This document shows, one piece after another, positions 1 through 8,545 of a stretch of 64,000 nt of DNA; the stretch's first letter is position 1, and the number at the start of each line of letters is the position of its first letter. Position numbers and translations under genes: made by a program. The stretch is taken from NCBI RefSeq assembly GCF_027594745.1, contig NZ_CP110854.1, forward strand, positions 2,738,501 to 2,802,500, read 5' to 3'. The notes beneath the pieces are model-generated. The model saw nothing but the letters and a program-made list of their open reading frames with translations. It did not search any database and had not been told where the DNA came from. The DNA is from Saprospira grandis (GTDB lineage: Bacteria > Bacteroidota > Bacteroidia > Chitinophagales > Saprospiraceae).

Positions 1-1051
1 TGGCCACATTCGGCCCTCTACTCCCCGAGGTATGCTCGGTGTAATGGTCCAAGACTTCTTCTAAGGTAGCAAAGCGACCATCATGCATATAAGGAGCCGT
101 AAGGCCCACATTTCGCAAACTCACTTCTCTAAATCGACCATTGTCTACTACGGAACCCGTAACATCTCCCAATCCGTTATCACTAAATTCCATAAAGCTG
201 CTCACCGAGTCAATGGCATTATTAGAAAAACTATTGCGGGCAAAAATAGCCGCATCCCGAGTAAAGCTATGACAATGCGCACATTCCGCATCCTTGGTGC
301 TGGCACTGCCCAACGCATCTCCCAAAAAGAGCAGCTTCCCTCTTTGAGCCGCTTCACTCATATACTGAAAAGGTACCCATTCGTCTCGGTCATATTCAGA
401 ATCTGCCGAGTTGAGGGTCCGTAGAAATTGAGCAAGGGCCTTGGCCGCCAATTCTTTGCTCATCTCATCAATATGTTCTATCCCAAAGGCCTGACGAAAC
501 ATCCGAGGATAATGCTCATGCGCTTTCAAACGCTGCATCACATCCTCCCAATTACTCATCATTTCTAAGGGGTGCTCTACTGGCGAAAGCACCTGCTCCT
601 CTAAGCTGGCAAATTTGCCGTCCCAGTTGAAGTTGTGCTGGCTGTTTTGTTTCCAGTTGTAGCCCACATTGATTAAGGACATGCTGTTTCTGGTCCCCAC
701 AGCACCACCAACCCCTATACCCACAGGGTTCCCATCGGTAAAGGCCCGATCCTGATGATGACAGCTGGCACAAGAAATACTGCTGTCTATAGAGAGTTTG
801 CGCTCGTAAAATAAATATCGACCCAGTTTAACCCCCGCTTCTGTCGCTCTATTGTCACTGGGCTCTTCCATGGTCGGTAAGCCGTTAATCTCAGGGTAGT
901 CATAGGCTACTGGGTTATACGGAATGCTATCCAAGCTCCCCACAGTAGGAGAAACCGGACCAATGTCATCGGGCTTGGGGTCGCAGGCCGTTTCCAAAAG
1001 TAACAAGCTGCCCAAGCCTAAGCTCAAGTAAAGAAGAGGTTTTTTAAACAT
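1..1051 (-). CDS. Diheme cytochrome c peroxidase, MbnH/MauG-like (C-terminus cut by window edge)
   Basis: The reading frame opens at 1051 and runs off the left edge, giving about 350 residues. The N-terminus (MFKKPLLYLSLGLGSLL, then ETAC23) looks like a lipoprotein signal. Two c-type haem sites are visible: CASCH at residues 94-98 and CAHCH further on, as in the di-haem peroxidase (CCP/MauG) fold. The start lies 3 nt after the stop of the MbnP-like gene, so the two are probably co-transcribed. In the family such enzymes use H2O2 to oxidise a substrate or a partner protein. Next to an MbnP protein, the MbnH role (oxidising a tryptophan in MbnP) is the closest precedent; that assignment is inferred. 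It could instead be an ordinary peroxide-detoxifying CCP. Confidence 0.9.
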   Translation of the reverse strand, partial: MFKKPLLYLSLGLGSLLLLETACDPKPDDIGPVSPTVGSLDSIPYNPVAYDYPEINGLPTMEEPSDNRATEAGVKLGRYLFYERKLSIDSSISCASCHHQDRAFTDGNPVGIGVGGAVGTRNSMSLINVGYNWKQNSQHNFNWDGKFASLEEQVLSPVEHPLEMMSNWEDVMQRLKAHEHYPRMFRQAFGIEHIDEMSKELAAKALAQFLRTLNSADSEYDRDEWVPFQYMSEAAQRGKLLFLGDALGSASTKDAECAHCHSFTRDAAIFARNSFSNNAIDSVSSFMEFSDNGLGDVTGSVVDNGRFREVSLRNVGLTAPYMHDGRFATLEEVLDHYTEHTSGSRGPNVA

Positions 1052-1054
1052 AGT

Positions 1055-1834
1055 TTATTGCAATTCTAGGGCCTGGCCCATATTCGTAATAACGGTTTTT
1101 ACAATGGCGTATTCCGTAGTGCTGGGGTCTCCAGAATGACTGACGTTGTTGTCCGCAATCGGAATTTCTTGCCCCGTTTTGTAAAATACCTCTTTTATAT
1201 CAATCGTAAAATTCAAGCTGGTCGCTTGCTCCAAATTGAATTGTTTACTGAAATTCTTTTGCTGATACATGCCATCTACCCCAGAGTGATAGAGAAAATT
1301 AACATCTCCACCCGCTGCAGCTGGCAAACTATCAATTTTACCCTCGGTTCGCGTAAAAATATAGCTGTCCCAAGCGGTCCAGTAATTTCCAGCATCCCCC
1401 AAGGCCACCGCACTGCTAAAGTCCGCAGGATCCATGGCATTCAAATCAGGCGCTACCCCCAAACCAAAACGAATGGCCGTAAAATTCCCCGTCTCCGCCA
1501 AACTATAACTCAAATCAACTCCAGCCTCAGCATCCGCCAAGTCTACCAAGCTATTAAAATTAACGTAGGCCGAACTGTCCACCAATACCCAATCGCCATT
1601 TTCTTTCTGCACTTCTATATAAGAAAGAAAAAAATTAAATACTTGCAACTGAAAGTTTTCGCCATTCGGGGCCGTAACATCCGTAAACATCGGCAAGGCC
1701 TGCCCATCAAATTGCGCCTTGAAGTTTAAGGTCAGGTTTTTTGTCTCCTCCACCGGAGGATCTACAGGGTCTTTTTTACAAGATGCGGCCCAACCCACTA
1801 AAGCCAAAATTAAAAATGCTGATAAATAACGCAT
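1055..1834 (-). CDS. MbnP-family copper-binding-like lipoprotein
   Basis: 259 residues with a lipoprotein signal (lipobox AASC19) followed by a short KKDP linker. The body matches the MbnP pattern: a beta-rich domain with FNFFLSYIEV near residue 67 and the signature YWTAWDSYIF at 151-160, where W152 and W155 sit in the region whose tryptophan is oxidised to kynurenine in characterised MbnP. It is encoded directly upstream of the diheme peroxidase, 3 nt apart, which is the usual MbnP-MbnH arrangement. Probable role: periplasmic or outer-membrane copper handling. Copper binding is inferred from family and context, not from identified ligands. Confidence 0.82.
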   Translation of the reverse strand: MRYLSAFLILALVGWAASCKKDPVDPPVEETKNLTLNFKAQFDGQALPMFTDVTAPNGENFQLQVFNFFLSYIEVQKENGDWVLVDSSAYVNFNSLVDLADAEAGVDLSYSLAETGNFTAIRFGLGVAPDLNAMDPADFSSAVALGDAGNYWTAWDSYIFTRTEGKIDSLPAAAGGDVNFLYHSGVDGMYQQKNFSKQFNLEQATSLNFTIDIKEVFYKTGQEIPIADNNVSHSGDPSTTEYAIVKTVITNMGQALELQ

Positions 1835-1877
1835 AAGTCAAAATTAAGTGAATAAACAAGTCTGATTCTATTCTTTT

Positions 1878-2029
1878 GGGGCCTCCTGCCTGCGGCAGGC
1901 GCTACGTTGCGGGGCTCGCAAGTCTGCTCGGCCCTTCGCCGCTTGCAGCGGCTCGGTCTGGCCTTCGGCCACCCCTGCACATCGCTAGGCCGCTCAACAA
2001 ACGGCTTTGCGCCTGCCTTTTTTCTCCGG
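1878..2029 (+). repeat. Structured GC-rich interspersed element, copy 1 (subtype A)
   Basis: Forward copy in the divergent gap between the MbnP-like gene and the GGGP synthase gene. Outer helix GGCCT/AGGCC; four bases before CTCGC are GGGG and pair with CCCC after the TGGCC-TTC-GGCCA hairpin; variable hairpin GCCGC-ttgca-GCGGC. The outermost ends TTTTGGGGCC and GGCCCCAAAA are inverted repeats, so the element may extend to about 2029. Confidence 0.85.
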
Positions 2030-2220
2030 CCCCAAAATTTCTTATTATAAGATAAAAAAGCTGGACCAATTAGTCTGTGGCAGCAGTTACCTATACCGCA
2101 ATAGCAGCATAAAAGTACGCTTTTGTAATATGCCCAAGGGCCAAGCCAACAACTTCAGCCAAAAGCTAGGGGCAGTCGCCAAAAGTTCACTATCTTTCGC
2201 CCAAAGATTAAACGAGGATT

Positions 2221-2973
2221 ATGCTAAAAGGATTGGCGAACTTTCCGCTTTACCAAAATTTATTGGCGGCTAAGGCCCAAAAACAAAAGGGCTTTGCCCT
2301 GCTTATCGACCCCGATAAACTTAAGACGAAGGAATTGAACGAAACGATTGAACGAGCGGTTTGGGCTGGTGTAGATTATTTCTTTGTGGGAGGAAGCCTA
2401 CTGCTCAATGATGCCCTAGAAGAGGTGGTGGCCCTGCTCAAAAGCCAGACGGATATTCCCGTTTTTCTTTTCCCCGGCTCGCTGCGCCAAATTAGCCATA
2501 ATGCCGATGCCTTACTGCTGCTTTCACTCATTTCTGGCCGCAATCCCGATCTGCTGATTGGCCAACATGTAGAGGCCGCCGCCTATTTGCGCAAAAGCCC
2601 ACTAGAAATTCTACCCACAGGCTATATGCTCATTGATGGCGGAAAACCCACTTCGGTTTCTTATATTAGTAATACCCAACCTATTCCCGCCAATAAAGAA
2701 GATATTGCTATCTGTACCGCACTAGCAGGCCAACTCCTAGGCCTCAAACTGATTTATATGGATGCCGGATCTGGAGCCCTTCAGCCCATTTCTAGCCAAA
2801 TGATCGAGGCGGTTTCTTCTGCCATAGAGCTTCCGCTCATTGTGGGCGGGGGCATCCGCAACGCCGAAAAAGTGGCCCAAAATATTCAAGCTGGAGCCGA
2901 TCTGGTGGTGGTGGGCAATGCCCTAGAAAAAGCCCCCCAACTCATGGCCGAAATGGTGGCCGCCTGCCATTAA
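2221..2973 (+). CDS. Geranylgeranylglyceryl phosphate synthase family protein (PcrB/GGGPS)
   Basis: 250 residues, the usual size for this TIM-barrel prenyltransferase. Family landmarks are GFALLIDPDK near residue 24, GVDYFFVGGSLL, PVFLFPGSLRQIS, GYMLIDGGKPTSV, LIYMDAGSGA and the phosphate-binding LIVGGGIRNAEK near 205. The enzyme joins a polyprenyl diphosphate to sn-glycerol-1-phosphate through an ether bond. Such homologues occur in many Bacteroidota, where their lipid product is poorly understood. The ATG at 2221 is preceded by structured element copy 1 and about 190 bp. It lies 39 nt upstream of rsgA on the same strand, so the two may be co-transcribed. Confidence 0.9.
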   Translation: MLKGLANFPLYQNLLAAKAQKQKGFALLIDPDKLKTKELNETIERAVWAGVDYFFVGGSLLLNDALEEVVALLKSQTDIPVFLFPGSLRQISHNADALLLLSLISGRNPDLLIGQHVEAAAYLRKSPLEILPTGYMLIDGGKPTSVSYISNTQPIPANKEDIAICTALAGQLLGLKLIYMDAGSGALQPISSQMIEAVSSAIELPLIVGGGIRNAEKVAQNIQAGADLVVVGNALEKAPQLMAEMVAACH

Positions 2974-3012
2974 ATATGGACCAATTTTTAGAATTTAGAT
3001 CTAATACCTTTT

Positions 3013-3951
3013 ATGCAAGGAACTGTAATTAAATCTACCGGCACTTGGTACCGCGTCCAAACGCCCGACCATAAAGTTTATGATTGTCGAATTAAAGGAA
3101 AGTTTAGACTCAAAGGCTATAAACTGACCAATCCCGTCGCCGTAGGCGATGAGGTCCTCTTTGAACAGGAGAAAGGCCTAGAAACAGGCATGATTCACAA
3201 GATTTTGCCCCGCCAAAATTATGTGCTCCGCCGTTCTACCCGCCAAAAGCACCACCAACACCTCATTGCCTGCAATTTGGACCAAGCCCTTTTGGTGGTC
3301 ACGCTCCGAGAACCCAATGTGAAGCTGGGCTTTATTGATCGCTTTTTGCTGACTACCGAAGCCTATTCTATTCCCACTTATATTATTCTCAATAAGGCCG
3401 ACCTCTATGATGAGGGAGACCTCGAAATGTACGAGGGCCTCAAAATTCTCTATGGCCGAGTAGGCTACCAAACTCGCTTGGTTTCTGCAGAAACTGGAGA
3501 GGGCCTAGAGGAACTGCAATTGTTGCTCAAAGATAAGCGCAGCCTTTTTTCGGGCCACTCTGGAGTGGGCAAGTCTTCTTTGATTAACGCCTTGGCGCCT
3601 GGCCTTGGCCTACGCACCAGCGAAGTATCGGATTATAGCCAAAAGGGGATGCACACCACTACTTTTGCCGAGCTATTTACTTTGCCCCAGGGCGGCGAAA
3701 TTATTGACACTCCGGGTATCAAGGAGCTGGGCTTCCTCAATTTGGAGCCCCAAGATGTGGCCCATAATTTTCCCGAAATTTTTGAGGCCTCTAAAAATTG
3801 TAAATACAATAACTGCTTGCATATCAATGAGCCAGATTGTGCCGTAAAAGCAGGCCTAGAAACAGGCGAAGTACATGAGCTGCGCTACCAAAGCTATTTG
3901 TCAATTATGGAAGAAATCCAAGAACAAAACCATTGGGAGCGACATTTATAA
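3013..3951 (+). CDS. rsgA: Ribosome small subunit-dependent GTPase A (RsgA)
   Basis: 312 residues with the three RsgA domains in order: an N-terminal OB fold (MQGTVIKSTGTWYRV), a circularly permuted GTPase with NKADLY (G4) before SGHSGVGKSSL (G1) and DTPGIKELG (G3), and a C-terminal zinc motif (C-KYNNC-LHINEPDC). It acts late in 30S ribosomal subunit maturation and is released by GTP hydrolysis. Length and motif order are typical. A structured element (copy 2) begins about 12 nt after the stop. Confidence 0.97.
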   Translation: MQGTVIKSTGTWYRVQTPDHKVYDCRIKGKFRLKGYKLTNPVAVGDEVLFEQEKGLETGMIHKILPRQNYVLRRSTRQKHHQHLIACNLDQALLVVTLREPNVKLGFIDRFLLTTEAYSIPTYIILNKADLYDEGDLEMYEGLKILYGRVGYQTRLVSAETGEGLEELQLLLKDKRSLFSGHSGVGKSSLINALAPGLGLRTSEVSDYSQKGMHTTTFAELFTLPQGGEIIDTPGIKELGFLNLEPQDVAHNFPEIFEASKNCKYNNCLHINEPDCAVKAGLETGEVHELRYQSYLSIMEEIQEQNHWERHL

Positions 3952-3963
3952 ATTGGGCCAGTT

Positions 3964-4109
3964 AGGCGGCGAAGCCGCCCCGGCTGAGGGATGGAAAAGG
4001 GTGGCCGAAGGCCAGACCCAGCTTTTTGAGCAAAGCGAAAAAAGCGCAGGGCCGAGCAGACTTGCGAGCCCTGACACAGCCCGACCCGCCCGCAGGGCGG
4101 GGCAGCCCC
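3964..4109 (-). repeat. Structured GC-rich interspersed element, copy 2 (subtype B)
   Basis: Reverse copy between rsgA and the DUF2480 gene, ending 28 nt before the next start codon. Read on the minus strand: outer helix GGCTG/CAGCC, tetranucleotide AGGG before CTCGC paired with CCCT, variable hairpin with T and A arms, second hairpin TGGCC-TTC-GGCCA. Its core is one of two variants reading AAGTCT instead of AGGTCT. It is followed by an outer GGCGGC-TTC-GCCGCC hairpin. Confidence 0.87.
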
Positions 4110-4137
4110 AAAAAAATATAAAAAAGAAGAAAAGAAC

Positions 4138-4656
4138 ATGAAAAACCAACCCCTAGTCAATAGAGTGGCCAAAAGTAGCCTTATCAACTTTAATTTGGAA
4201 GATTATTATCCGCAGGCCGAAATTTTGGTCTTTGATATCAAAGATTATCTCTTTAAAGGCTTAATTTTGAGGGAGAAAGATTTTCGACAGGCGCTCAAAG
4301 AGATGGATTGGAGCCAATATGCGGGCAAAAACTTGCGGGTTTATTGTTCTGCGGATGCGATTGTGCCGACTTGGGCCTATCAGTTGGTGGTCAGTTTGGC
4401 GGCGCCCTATGCTTTGGCTGTTCGTTTTGGGAGCCAAGAAGAGTTTTTGGCGGGGCATTATCAGGCTGTTTTGGGCCAATTAGATTTGGCCGATTTTGAG
4501 GGCAAGCCCGTGGTGATTAAAGGCTGTAGTGATAAGCCGGTGCCGGTGGCGGCCTATATGGAAATCACGCGGATTTTGCAGCCAGTGGCCAAAAGCATTA
4601 TGTTTGGAGAAGCCTGTTCGACCGTTCCGATTTATAAGCAAAAAAAGAAGAAATAA
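4138..4656 (+). CDS. DUF2480 family protein
   Basis: 172 residues, soluble, with no signal peptide. It matches the Bacteroidota DUF2480 pattern: VNRVAKSSLINFNLEDYYP near the start, DIKDYLFKGLILREKDFRQALKE-type block (residues 38-60), DWSQYAGKNLRVYCSADAIVP, and a central AWAYQLVVSLA segment. The function is unknown. The stop is 1 nt before the ATG of the lytic transglycosylase gene, so the two are translationally coupled or at least in one operon. The start is chosen at the ATG right after structured element copy 2. Confidence 0.85.
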   Translation: MKNQPLVNRVAKSSLINFNLEDYYPQAEILVFDIKDYLFKGLILREKDFRQALKEMDWSQYAGKNLRVYCSADAIVPTWAYQLVVSLAAPYALAVRFGSQEEFLAGHYQAVLGQLDLADFEGKPVVIKGCSDKPVPVAAYMEITRILQPVAKSIMFGEACSTVPIYKQKKKK

Positions 4657-4657
4657 G

Positions 4658-5581
4658 ATGAAAACGCTATCCTCCTTATTGGTTTACAGCTTGGGCACGA
4701 CTGCCTTTTTGGCCTTTTTGGTCCTGACCTCTTATACGGACCCCAAGGACCAGCCCGAGGCGGCCCCTCAGGCCCCTCGTTTAGAGCATGTGCAGCAGGT
4801 GCAAATGCCCAAAATTCCCGATTCATTGAGTTTTGCTGGCGAGGCTGTGCCTATTCAGGATATGGATATGCGGGAGCGTTTTGACCGAGAGCAATTGTCG
4901 ATTTGTTTTCGACATTCGGCCACTATTCATAGTATGAAATTGGCCAACCGTTATTTTCCGATGATGGAGGAGGTGCTCAAAAAAAATGGGGTACCTGAAG
5001 ATTTCAAGTATTTGGCCGTTACCGAAAGTAATTTGCTAAATGCGACCTCGCCTGCTGGGGCCAAGGGGATTTGGCAGTTTATGCCTGCTACGGCTCGTAT
5101 GTATGGTTTGGAGGTCAGTAAGGAGGTGGATGAGCGTCTAAATTTCTATTTGGTGACCGAGGCCGCCTGTAAGTTGCTCAAGCGACTAAAAAATAAATTT
5201 GGCAGTTGGACCTTGGCGGCGGCAGCCTACAATTGTGGAGAGGGTAGAGTACAGCAGCGGCAGCGAGCGCAGGGCGGAACGGCCTATTATGAGTTGGAAT
5301 TGCCTGCGGAAACGATGCGTTATTTGCCTCGTATTTTTGCCACCAAATGTATTTTGTCTAATCCAGAAAGCTATGGGTTTTTCTATGAGCAGGATGATCT
5401 TTATCCCGCTTTTCCCGATTATCGTTTAGTGACCGTTAATGGACCAACCAACTGGGCTTCTTTTTGTAAGGAGCAGGGCGTAAGTTATCGGACCCTCAAA
5501 TTGCACAACCCTTGGATTCTCAGTAGCAAATTGACCAATGCCAAGCGAAAAAGCTATACGGTTCGCTTGCCCAAAGAGTAG
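4658..5581 (+). CDS. Lytic murein transglycosylase (SLT domain) with LysM-like tail
   Basis: 307 residues from the ATG that follows the DUF2480 stop; a longer upstream extension in the same frame overlaps that gene and is rejected. A membrane anchor or signal (residues 5-25) is followed by a low-complexity linker and the SLT domain. The catalytic glutamate is E123 in VTESNLLNATSPAGAKG, followed by GIWQFMPATA and AAYNCGEGRV. The last 50 residues (NWASFCKEQGVSYRTLKLHN) look like a LysM-type peptidoglycan-binding unit. It cleaves glycan strands in the periplasm. Confidence 0.93.
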   Translation: MKTLSSLLVYSLGTTAFLAFLVLTSYTDPKDQPEAAPQAPRLEHVQQVQMPKIPDSLSFAGEAVPIQDMDMRERFDREQLSICFRHSATIHSMKLANRYFPMMEEVLKKNGVPEDFKYLAVTESNLLNATSPAGAKGIWQFMPATARMYGLEVSKEVDERLNFYLVTEAACKLLKRLKNKFGSWTLAAAAYNCGEGRVQQRQRAQGGTAYYELELPAETMRYLPRIFATKCILSNPESYGFFYEQDDLYPAFPDYRLVTVNGPTNWASFCKEQGVSYRTLKLHNPWILSSKLTNAKRKSYTVRLPKE

Positions 5582-5597
5582 GGCAGGAGTTGAAGTT

Positions 5598-5640
5598 AAA
5601 AAAGCGCAGTTATCAATTTAGATAACTGCGCTTTTTATTT
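5598..5640. terminator. Rho-independent terminator after the transglycosylase gene
   Basis: Perfect 14-bp stem AAAGCGCAGTTATC / GATAACTGCGCTTT with a 6-nt loop, then a T-rich tail; it sits 17 nt after the stop. Confidence 0.85.
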
Positions 5641-5718
5641 TGGTCTAAAACAACATAGCTTAGGCTCTAGCTGCCGAGCAACTAGAGCCTGAGATATAAA
5701 GCAAAAAGGGGGATAGAC

Positions 5719-5949
5719 TTAATCGTCTAGGCCTTCATTGCCAAAGTCTACTACGGGAGCAGCTACTTCTTTAACCTTAGGAGCTACCATAAGGCGGCCA
5801 CGGTAAAAGCCACACTCGCCACAAACGTGGTGAGGCAATTTAGGAGCGCCACAGTTTTGGCAGTCGATTACGTTAGGAGCCTCGATTTTATAGTGGGTAC
5901 GACGCTTACGCTTACGCTGTTTTGATATTCTACTCTTAGGATGTGCCAT
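5719..5949 (-). CDS. rpmF: 50S ribosomal protein L32
   Basis: 76 residues starting MAHPKSRISKQRKRKRRTHY, the classic basic L32 N-terminus. A zinc-ribbon follows: CQNCG near residue 34 and CGECGFY near 48. The acidic tail (about 20 residues) is longer than in many species but usual for Bacteroidota. It lies 50 nt downstream of the DUF177/YceD gene, the common yceD-rpmF pairing. Confidence 0.97.
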   Translation of the reverse strand: MAHPKSRISKQRKRKRRTHYKIEAPNVIDCQNCGAPKLPHHVCGECGFYRGRLMVAPKVKEVAAPVVDFGNEGLDD

Positions 5950-5999
5950 TTCTACAGAATTTTATAAAGTACTATTTTTTCAATAATAAATGTGAAGGG

Positions 6000-6533
6000 T
6001 TATTCTAAGTCTAAATCTTTGAGAGCATCCCAGACAGAAGAATTTGGAGTTTCATCATCCTCCTCTTCTTCTTCAGGAAGTTGGCTGTATTGGTCCAGCA
6101 AATCCAAAATTTCGGCAGGGCAACCCTCATCGGGGTGGACCTTTCGAATTGGGATAGCGAGCACCAACAACTCATAGAGCGTATTGGCCAAATCTAGCTG
6201 ACTAGCGCCATGTTGCAGATAAATCAGCTCGGGCTCAGGGAACTCAGGCAATTCATGCACAAACTTAACAATCATTTGCTCATCTAGCGCAATGGGCAAG
6301 TCAAAATCTTGTCCACAAAGGTCGCATTGGGCCGGAACATGGCCAGAAAGCTGAAAGTCAAGCTGCATAAACTGCTGCTTTTTGAGCATTTGCAGTTTAA
6401 CTACGACTTGGGCCTGATCTAGAGGGGCATCCTCAAAGGCACTTAAGAACTTTTCATTGAGCTCATAATCAAATTGATGTTGACCATCGGCCAAACTCAG
6501 AAAGTTGATTGCGTAGGCTCTAAGATGTTTCAT
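6000..6533 (-). CDS. yceD: DUF177/YceD family protein
   Basis: 177 residues from the ATG at 6533 (MKHLRAYAINFLSLADGQH); the reading frame extends 13 codons upstream but the extension is not conserved-looking. Cysteine pair CDLCGQDF near residue 87 and the acidic C-terminus (EEEEEDDE, then SVWDALKDL) are typical of YceD. The family is linked to 23S rRNA or ribosome biogenesis and is nearly always next to rpmF, as here. Confidence 0.92.
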   Translation of the reverse strand: MKHLRAYAINFLSLADGQHQFDYELNEKFLSAFEDAPLDQAQVVVKLQMLKKQQFMQLDFQLSGHVPAQCDLCGQDFDLPIALDEQMIVKFVHELPEFPEPELIYLQHGASQLDLANTLYELLVLAIPIRKVHPDEGCPAEILDLLDQYSQLPEEEEEDDETPNSSVWDALKDLDLE

Positions 6534-6648
6534 GTCTCCGCTTTTTTTGGAAACGCCTGCAAAAATAGGCAATTTTCAATAAAATAATAATTTTTACAGC
6601 CTAGATATTAAAAAACAGTCTTTTAGGCTGCTGCAGACCCTCAAAAGG

Positions 6649-6678
6649 AAAAAAAGGGGCAAGAAGTTCCCCTTTTTT
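6649..6678 (-). terminator. Terminator-like hairpin at the end of dnaB
   Basis: AAAAAAGGGG / CCCCTTTTTT stem with a 9-nt loop, overlapping the dnaB stop codon at 6677-6679. Read on the minus strand it gives a stem flanked by a T run. Confidence 0.6.
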
Positions 6679-8209
6679 AGAAGGGAATATCATCTATGCT
6701 GCCATTGTCATTATTCATTTTAGAGGAAAGGGGGCTGGGTTCGCCGCCTAGGTTGGAGGGGAGTTGGAAATTGCCGCCGGCCTGTTGTAGGCCATTAAAG
6801 TCTTGGTCCTCCAAATTAGAGAAGAGAGCATATTGGCCATCCCAGCGCAGGCGAACGGTTTCTAGCGAACCATTACGGTGTTTGGCGATGATAATTTCGC
6901 CAATATTTTGAAGCGAGTTGCCTTCTTCATCTTCTAGAATATCATAATATTCTGGGCGATAAATAAAGGTCACGATATCGGCATCTTGCTCGATGGCACC
7001 AGATTCCCGAAGGTCGGAAAGCATGGGGCGTTTGGAGCCGCCACGGGTTTCTACGGCACGGCTCAGCTGCGAGAGGGCGATCACGGGCACATTGAGTTCT
7101 TTGGCCAGGGCCTTGAGTCCACGAGAGATGGTTGAAATCTCTTGTTCTCGGTTTCCGTTTTTATCGCCACCGCCTGCGGTCATCAGTTGGAGGTAATCGA
7201 TAATAACGAGTTGGATATCGTGTTGCATTTTGAGGCGGCGGCATTTGGCGCGCAGTTCAAAGATGCTAATCCCTGGGGTATCATCAATAAAGATGGGCAT
7301 TTTGCCCAATTGGTCCACCTGCGCATAGAGTTGTTGCCACTCATAATCTTCGAGTTGGCCCTTGCGGAGTTTTTCTGAAGAGATTTGGGTCTGCATAGAG
7401 ATGATCCGGTTGACCAGCTGCACGCTAGACATCTCTAAAGAGAAAAAGGCGACCCCCGAGCTAAACTGTGCGGCTGCATTTTTGGCCACGGCTAGGGTGA
7501 AACTGGTTTTACCCATACCGGGACGGGCGGCAACGATGACCAAATCACTGGGTTGCCAGCCAGAGGTTACTCGGTCGAGGGCGGTAAAGCCAGAAGGGAC
7601 ACCAGTGAGTCCATCTTCCTTTTCCGATAGCTCTTCAAATTGTTTGATGGCCATATTGACCAGGGTACTCATCCCCATAGAGCCTCGGCTGAGGTTTTGT
7701 TCGGTAATGCCAAAGAGGCCTTGTTCGGCCTTATCGAGAAGGTCAAAAACATCGGCGGTATCTTCATAGGCCTCATTGATGGTTTCTGTAGACACCCGAA
7801 TGAGTTCTCTTTGGATGAACTTTTGGGAAATGATGCGGGCGTGGTATTCTACGTTGGCGGAAGAGGCTACGCGGTTGGTCAGTTCTACCAATTGGTAGGG
7901 GCCGCCTACGGCCTCTAGTTTGCCCATTTTGCGGAGCTCTTCGGTAACGGTCAGCAAATCGACGGGGTTACTATCTTCAAAGAGTTTGCAGATGGCCTTA
8001 TAAATATGTTGGTGGCGTTCGACATAGAAGCTTTCGGGAGAAAGGATATCGATGACGATGGCCAGGGCATCTTTATCGAGCATGAGTGCGCCCAAGACGG
8101 CCTCTTCGAGGGCGGGGGCTTGGGGTTGCACTTTCCCAAAGGCGTTGTTGCCTTGGGTTTGCTTGAAGCTCTTGAGATTTTTCTTTTGGTCAGTCTTATT
8201 AAAATTCAT
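6677..8209 (-). CDS. dnaB: Replicative DNA helicase DnaB
   Basis: 510 residues from MNFNKTDQ; an in-frame ATG 11 codons upstream (8242) is possible. The N-terminal DnaB domain begins PQAPALEEAVLGALMLDKDAL. The RecA-like C-terminal domain carries Walker A ARPGMGKTSF, a Walker B region VIIDYLQLM, and the conserved LSQLSRAVETR and SDLRESGAIEQDAD segments. It is the hexameric helicase that unwinds DNA at the replication fork. No intein is present. Length and motifs are ordinary. Confidence 0.96.
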   Translation of the reverse strand: MNFNKTDQKKNLKSFKQTQGNNAFGKVQPQAPALEEAVLGALMLDKDALAIVIDILSPESFYVERHQHIYKAICKLFEDSNPVDLLTVTEELRKMGKLEAVGGPYQLVELTNRVASSANVEYHARIISQKFIQRELIRVSTETINEAYEDTADVFDLLDKAEQGLFGITEQNLSRGSMGMSTLVNMAIKQFEELSEKEDGLTGVPSGFTALDRVTSGWQPSDLVIVAARPGMGKTSFTLAVAKNAAAQFSSGVAFFSLEMSSVQLVNRIISMQTQISSEKLRKGQLEDYEWQQLYAQVDQLGKMPIFIDDTPGISIFELRAKCRRLKMQHDIQLVIIDYLQLMTAGGGDKNGNREQEISTISRGLKALAKELNVPVIALSQLSRAVETRGGSKRPMLSDLRESGAIEQDADIVTFIYRPEYYDILEDEEGNSLQNIGEIIIAKHRNGSLETVRLRWDGQYALFSNLEDQDFNGLQQAGGNFQLPSNLGGEPSPLSSKMNNDNGSIDDIPF

Positions 8210-8402
8210 AGCAGGCGAGTCTTTCAAATAATTGTATATCAATTAGATGAGGTCTTAATTGGTGGTGCTTGTCTGATTTGCGGAGGGCAAATTTGCTAAG
8301 AAAAAAAGGGAATAAAAAATTTGTTCTTTGGAACTCCTTTTTTTGGCCCCATAAAATGGGCTTTTGGGGCTTTTTCTGGTCTATATTTTTTTTGGAGGGG
8401 AC

Positions 8403-8542
8403 AGGCGGCGGAGCCGCCGCAGGCTGAGGGGCTGTAGCAGGGCCGCCGCAGGCGGCAGAGCAAAGCGCTGAAAGCGCTGCAGGGCCGAGCGAGCAGCGAG
8501 CTGCGCAATGGCCCGACCCGAGCGAAGCGAGTGGGCAGCCCC
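8403..8542 (-). repeat. Structured GC-rich interspersed element, copy 3 (subtype B)
   Basis: Reverse copy lying 3 nt beyond the stop of the following lipoprotein gene. On the minus strand: GGCTG/CAGCC outer helix, GCAG before CTCGC paired with CTGC, variable hairpin GCGCT-ttc-AGCGC, second hairpin GCCGCC-tgc-GGCGGC. The core variant is GCTCGC-TGCTC-GCTCGG. Confidence 0.87.
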
Positions 8543-8545
8543 AAA

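Noticed and set aside
1136..1729. 197-aa plus-strand ORF opposite the MbnP-like gene
   Set aside because: Antisense shadow of a well-supported gene; the product has no family or signal features.
8296..8544. Arginine/alanine/proline-rich ORFs across element copies (here copy 3; similar ones elsewhere)
   Set aside because: They follow the element's GC-rich sequence in several frames, differ between copies and lack conservation as protein.
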